Source: Kappaphycus alvarezii
Lineage: Eukaryota; Rhodophyta; Florideophyceae; Gigartinales; Solieriaceae
Direction of reading: 5' to 3'
NCBI GenBank assembly: GCA_002205965.3
Contig: NADL03000465.1
Location: forward strand, 124,001 to 188,000
Length of the DNA: 64,000 nucleotides
The notes beneath the pieces were generated by a model, which was not told the DNA's origin, ran no database searches, and was given only the letters and a program-made list of their open reading frames with translations. Positions 63,385 to 64,000 of the stretch are shown here, one piece after another. Both the position numbers and the translations under genes were made by a program. Position 1 is the stretch's first letter. Each line of letters opens with the position of its first letter.

Positions 63385-64000
63385 TGATAGGGAAAAATCG
63401 GCAGGGGGAGAGGTCCTCAGAACCAATTACCCCATGAAGGAGGTGTTACAAGCGACAAAAGTTCTACCGTGGTATAGTTGAACGAACAAAAGGAGCGGAT
63501 AGGGAAGACAGTTGAAAGGGCTACAAGCATGTATGGAAGGAGCAGGGTCTACCACCTATGCTCAGTGACTAGCGTAAAATGAATGCTTCTTGGGTTTGAA
63601 GTTGGCTCTCAACTTCCTAACTATTTGGGACTGGGCTTGAAGTTGTCTGCCAACTCGCTTGACCTCTCCATGAGGAAGCAGTTTACTCAGCTTATATAGA
63701 CTTTTGGCTACCCCTTAAGTCTGAACAAAACTACATAAGGTACCAGGAAATGCACAGAAACAATTTGTGTGGATTATATACTCTAAACAAAAGATACTTA
63801 AGAAACTAACAATCAATAAGATCCTCTTATTTCCCATTCTCTAAATCAGATCCAAACAACTCCTCTAAAATATCCATTCTGTCCTAGCAGTCCCCAAAAT
63901 ATCTGCGAACGGCTCATAGCTCTTTATTCCCTCCTGAGAGATATCTAAAGCACTAAAGATATCTCAATCCGGTTCCAGCGTCGGCACAAGTTGTTCCATA
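63385..64000 (-). mobile_element. LTR-b, reversed copy running off the window end
   Basis: TGATAGGGAAAAATCGGC at 63385 is the reverse complement of the LTR 3' end. The R-U5, the TATA-like region (CTTATATAGACTTTTGGC near 63690) and the last 57 codons of the acidic gene follow. It is close in sequence to copies 1-3. The rest lies outside the window. Confidence 0.8.
63827..64000 (-). pseudogene. LTR-b acidic-protein gene, C-terminal part, cut by window end
   Basis: From 64000 down, the reading is MEQLVPTLEPD, then -EISLVL, with a break before DISQEGI, then SYEPFADILGDC-like and FGSDLENGK-stop at 63827. It keeps the C-terminal signature. One or more point changes (TGA after PD) break the frame in the visible part. 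Confidence 0.55.

Noticed and set aside
1..64000. CRISPR arrays, operons, bacterial promoters or ribosome binding sites.
   Set aside because: Gene content (CDC20, Ty3/gypsy, Ty1/copia, LINEs) is eukaryotic, and the only regular tandem arrays (28 bp and 9 bp) have no spacers.

Overview
This is a transposon graveyard from a eukaryotic nuclear genome. It holds no intact host gene that I can recognise. The only host-type gene is CDC20 (the APC/C activator), present as three broken copies. The rest is LTR retrotransposons, LINE-like elements with a C-terminal restriction-like endonuclease domain, solo LTRs and short 5'-truncated copies. The organism cannot be fixed from sequence alone. The CDC20 relics show no introns and read more like animal, algal or oomycete Cdc20 than ascomycete or basidiomycete Cdc20. 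The copia primer-binding site matches an initiator tRNA-Met anticodon arm with C at position 33. I therefore favour a non-Dikarya eukaryote (red alga, oomycete or early-diverging fungus), as an inference only.

Layout. 1-9.4 kb: LINE-A fragment, a foldback repeat, LINE-C fragment, then a long minus-strand LINE-B interrupted by a 1.57-kb LTR-like insertion (LTR-b). 10.2-13.4 kb: CDC20 relic 1 and its 3' spacer. 13.4-20.7 kb: LINE-C tail containing a complete but decayed gypsy element (gypsy-3, minus strand). 20.7-23.3 kb: CDC20 relic 2 (minus), with a second LTR-b inside. 23.3-30.8 kb: young Ty3/gypsy element (gypsy-1) with 716/718-bp LTRs, gag, protease, RT-RNase H, integrase and an extra ORF in the env position. 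30.8-37.4 kb: nested LINE-B, LINE-A and LINE-C. 37.4-42.3 kb: CDC20 relic 3 with two LTR insertions. 42.3-48.7 kb: Ty1/copia element with a perfect 5-bp target duplication. 48.7-51.0 kb: continuation of the CDC20 spacer and LINE-C, with a reversed LTR-b. 51.9-58.2 kb: old gypsy-1 relative (gypsy-2). 58.2-59.7 kb: an old LTR-b. 60.4-63.4 kb: inverted copy of the spacer/LINE-C unit carrying only a solo LTR where gypsy-3 sits in the other copy. 63.4-64.0 kb: another LTR-b running off the end.

Most notable. (1) LTR-b elements share R-U5 with the gypsy-1 LTR, but their U3 carries a gene for a small protein with an acidic middle. Six copies of differing age keep the same N- and C-terminal motifs. 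(2) A third LTR type (LTR-c) has the same R-U5 and yet another U3, so U3 modules appear to be exchanged near the transcription start. (3) Downstream of integrase, gypsy-1 and gypsy-2 both carry an unrecognised ORF built from two diverged tandem modules. (4) Paralogous empty sites within the window give precise boundaries and 8-12 bp target duplications for LINE tails and short repeats.

All comparisons are by eye. Element names (LINE-A/B/C, LTR-a to e, S1, gypsy-1/2/3) are local labels.
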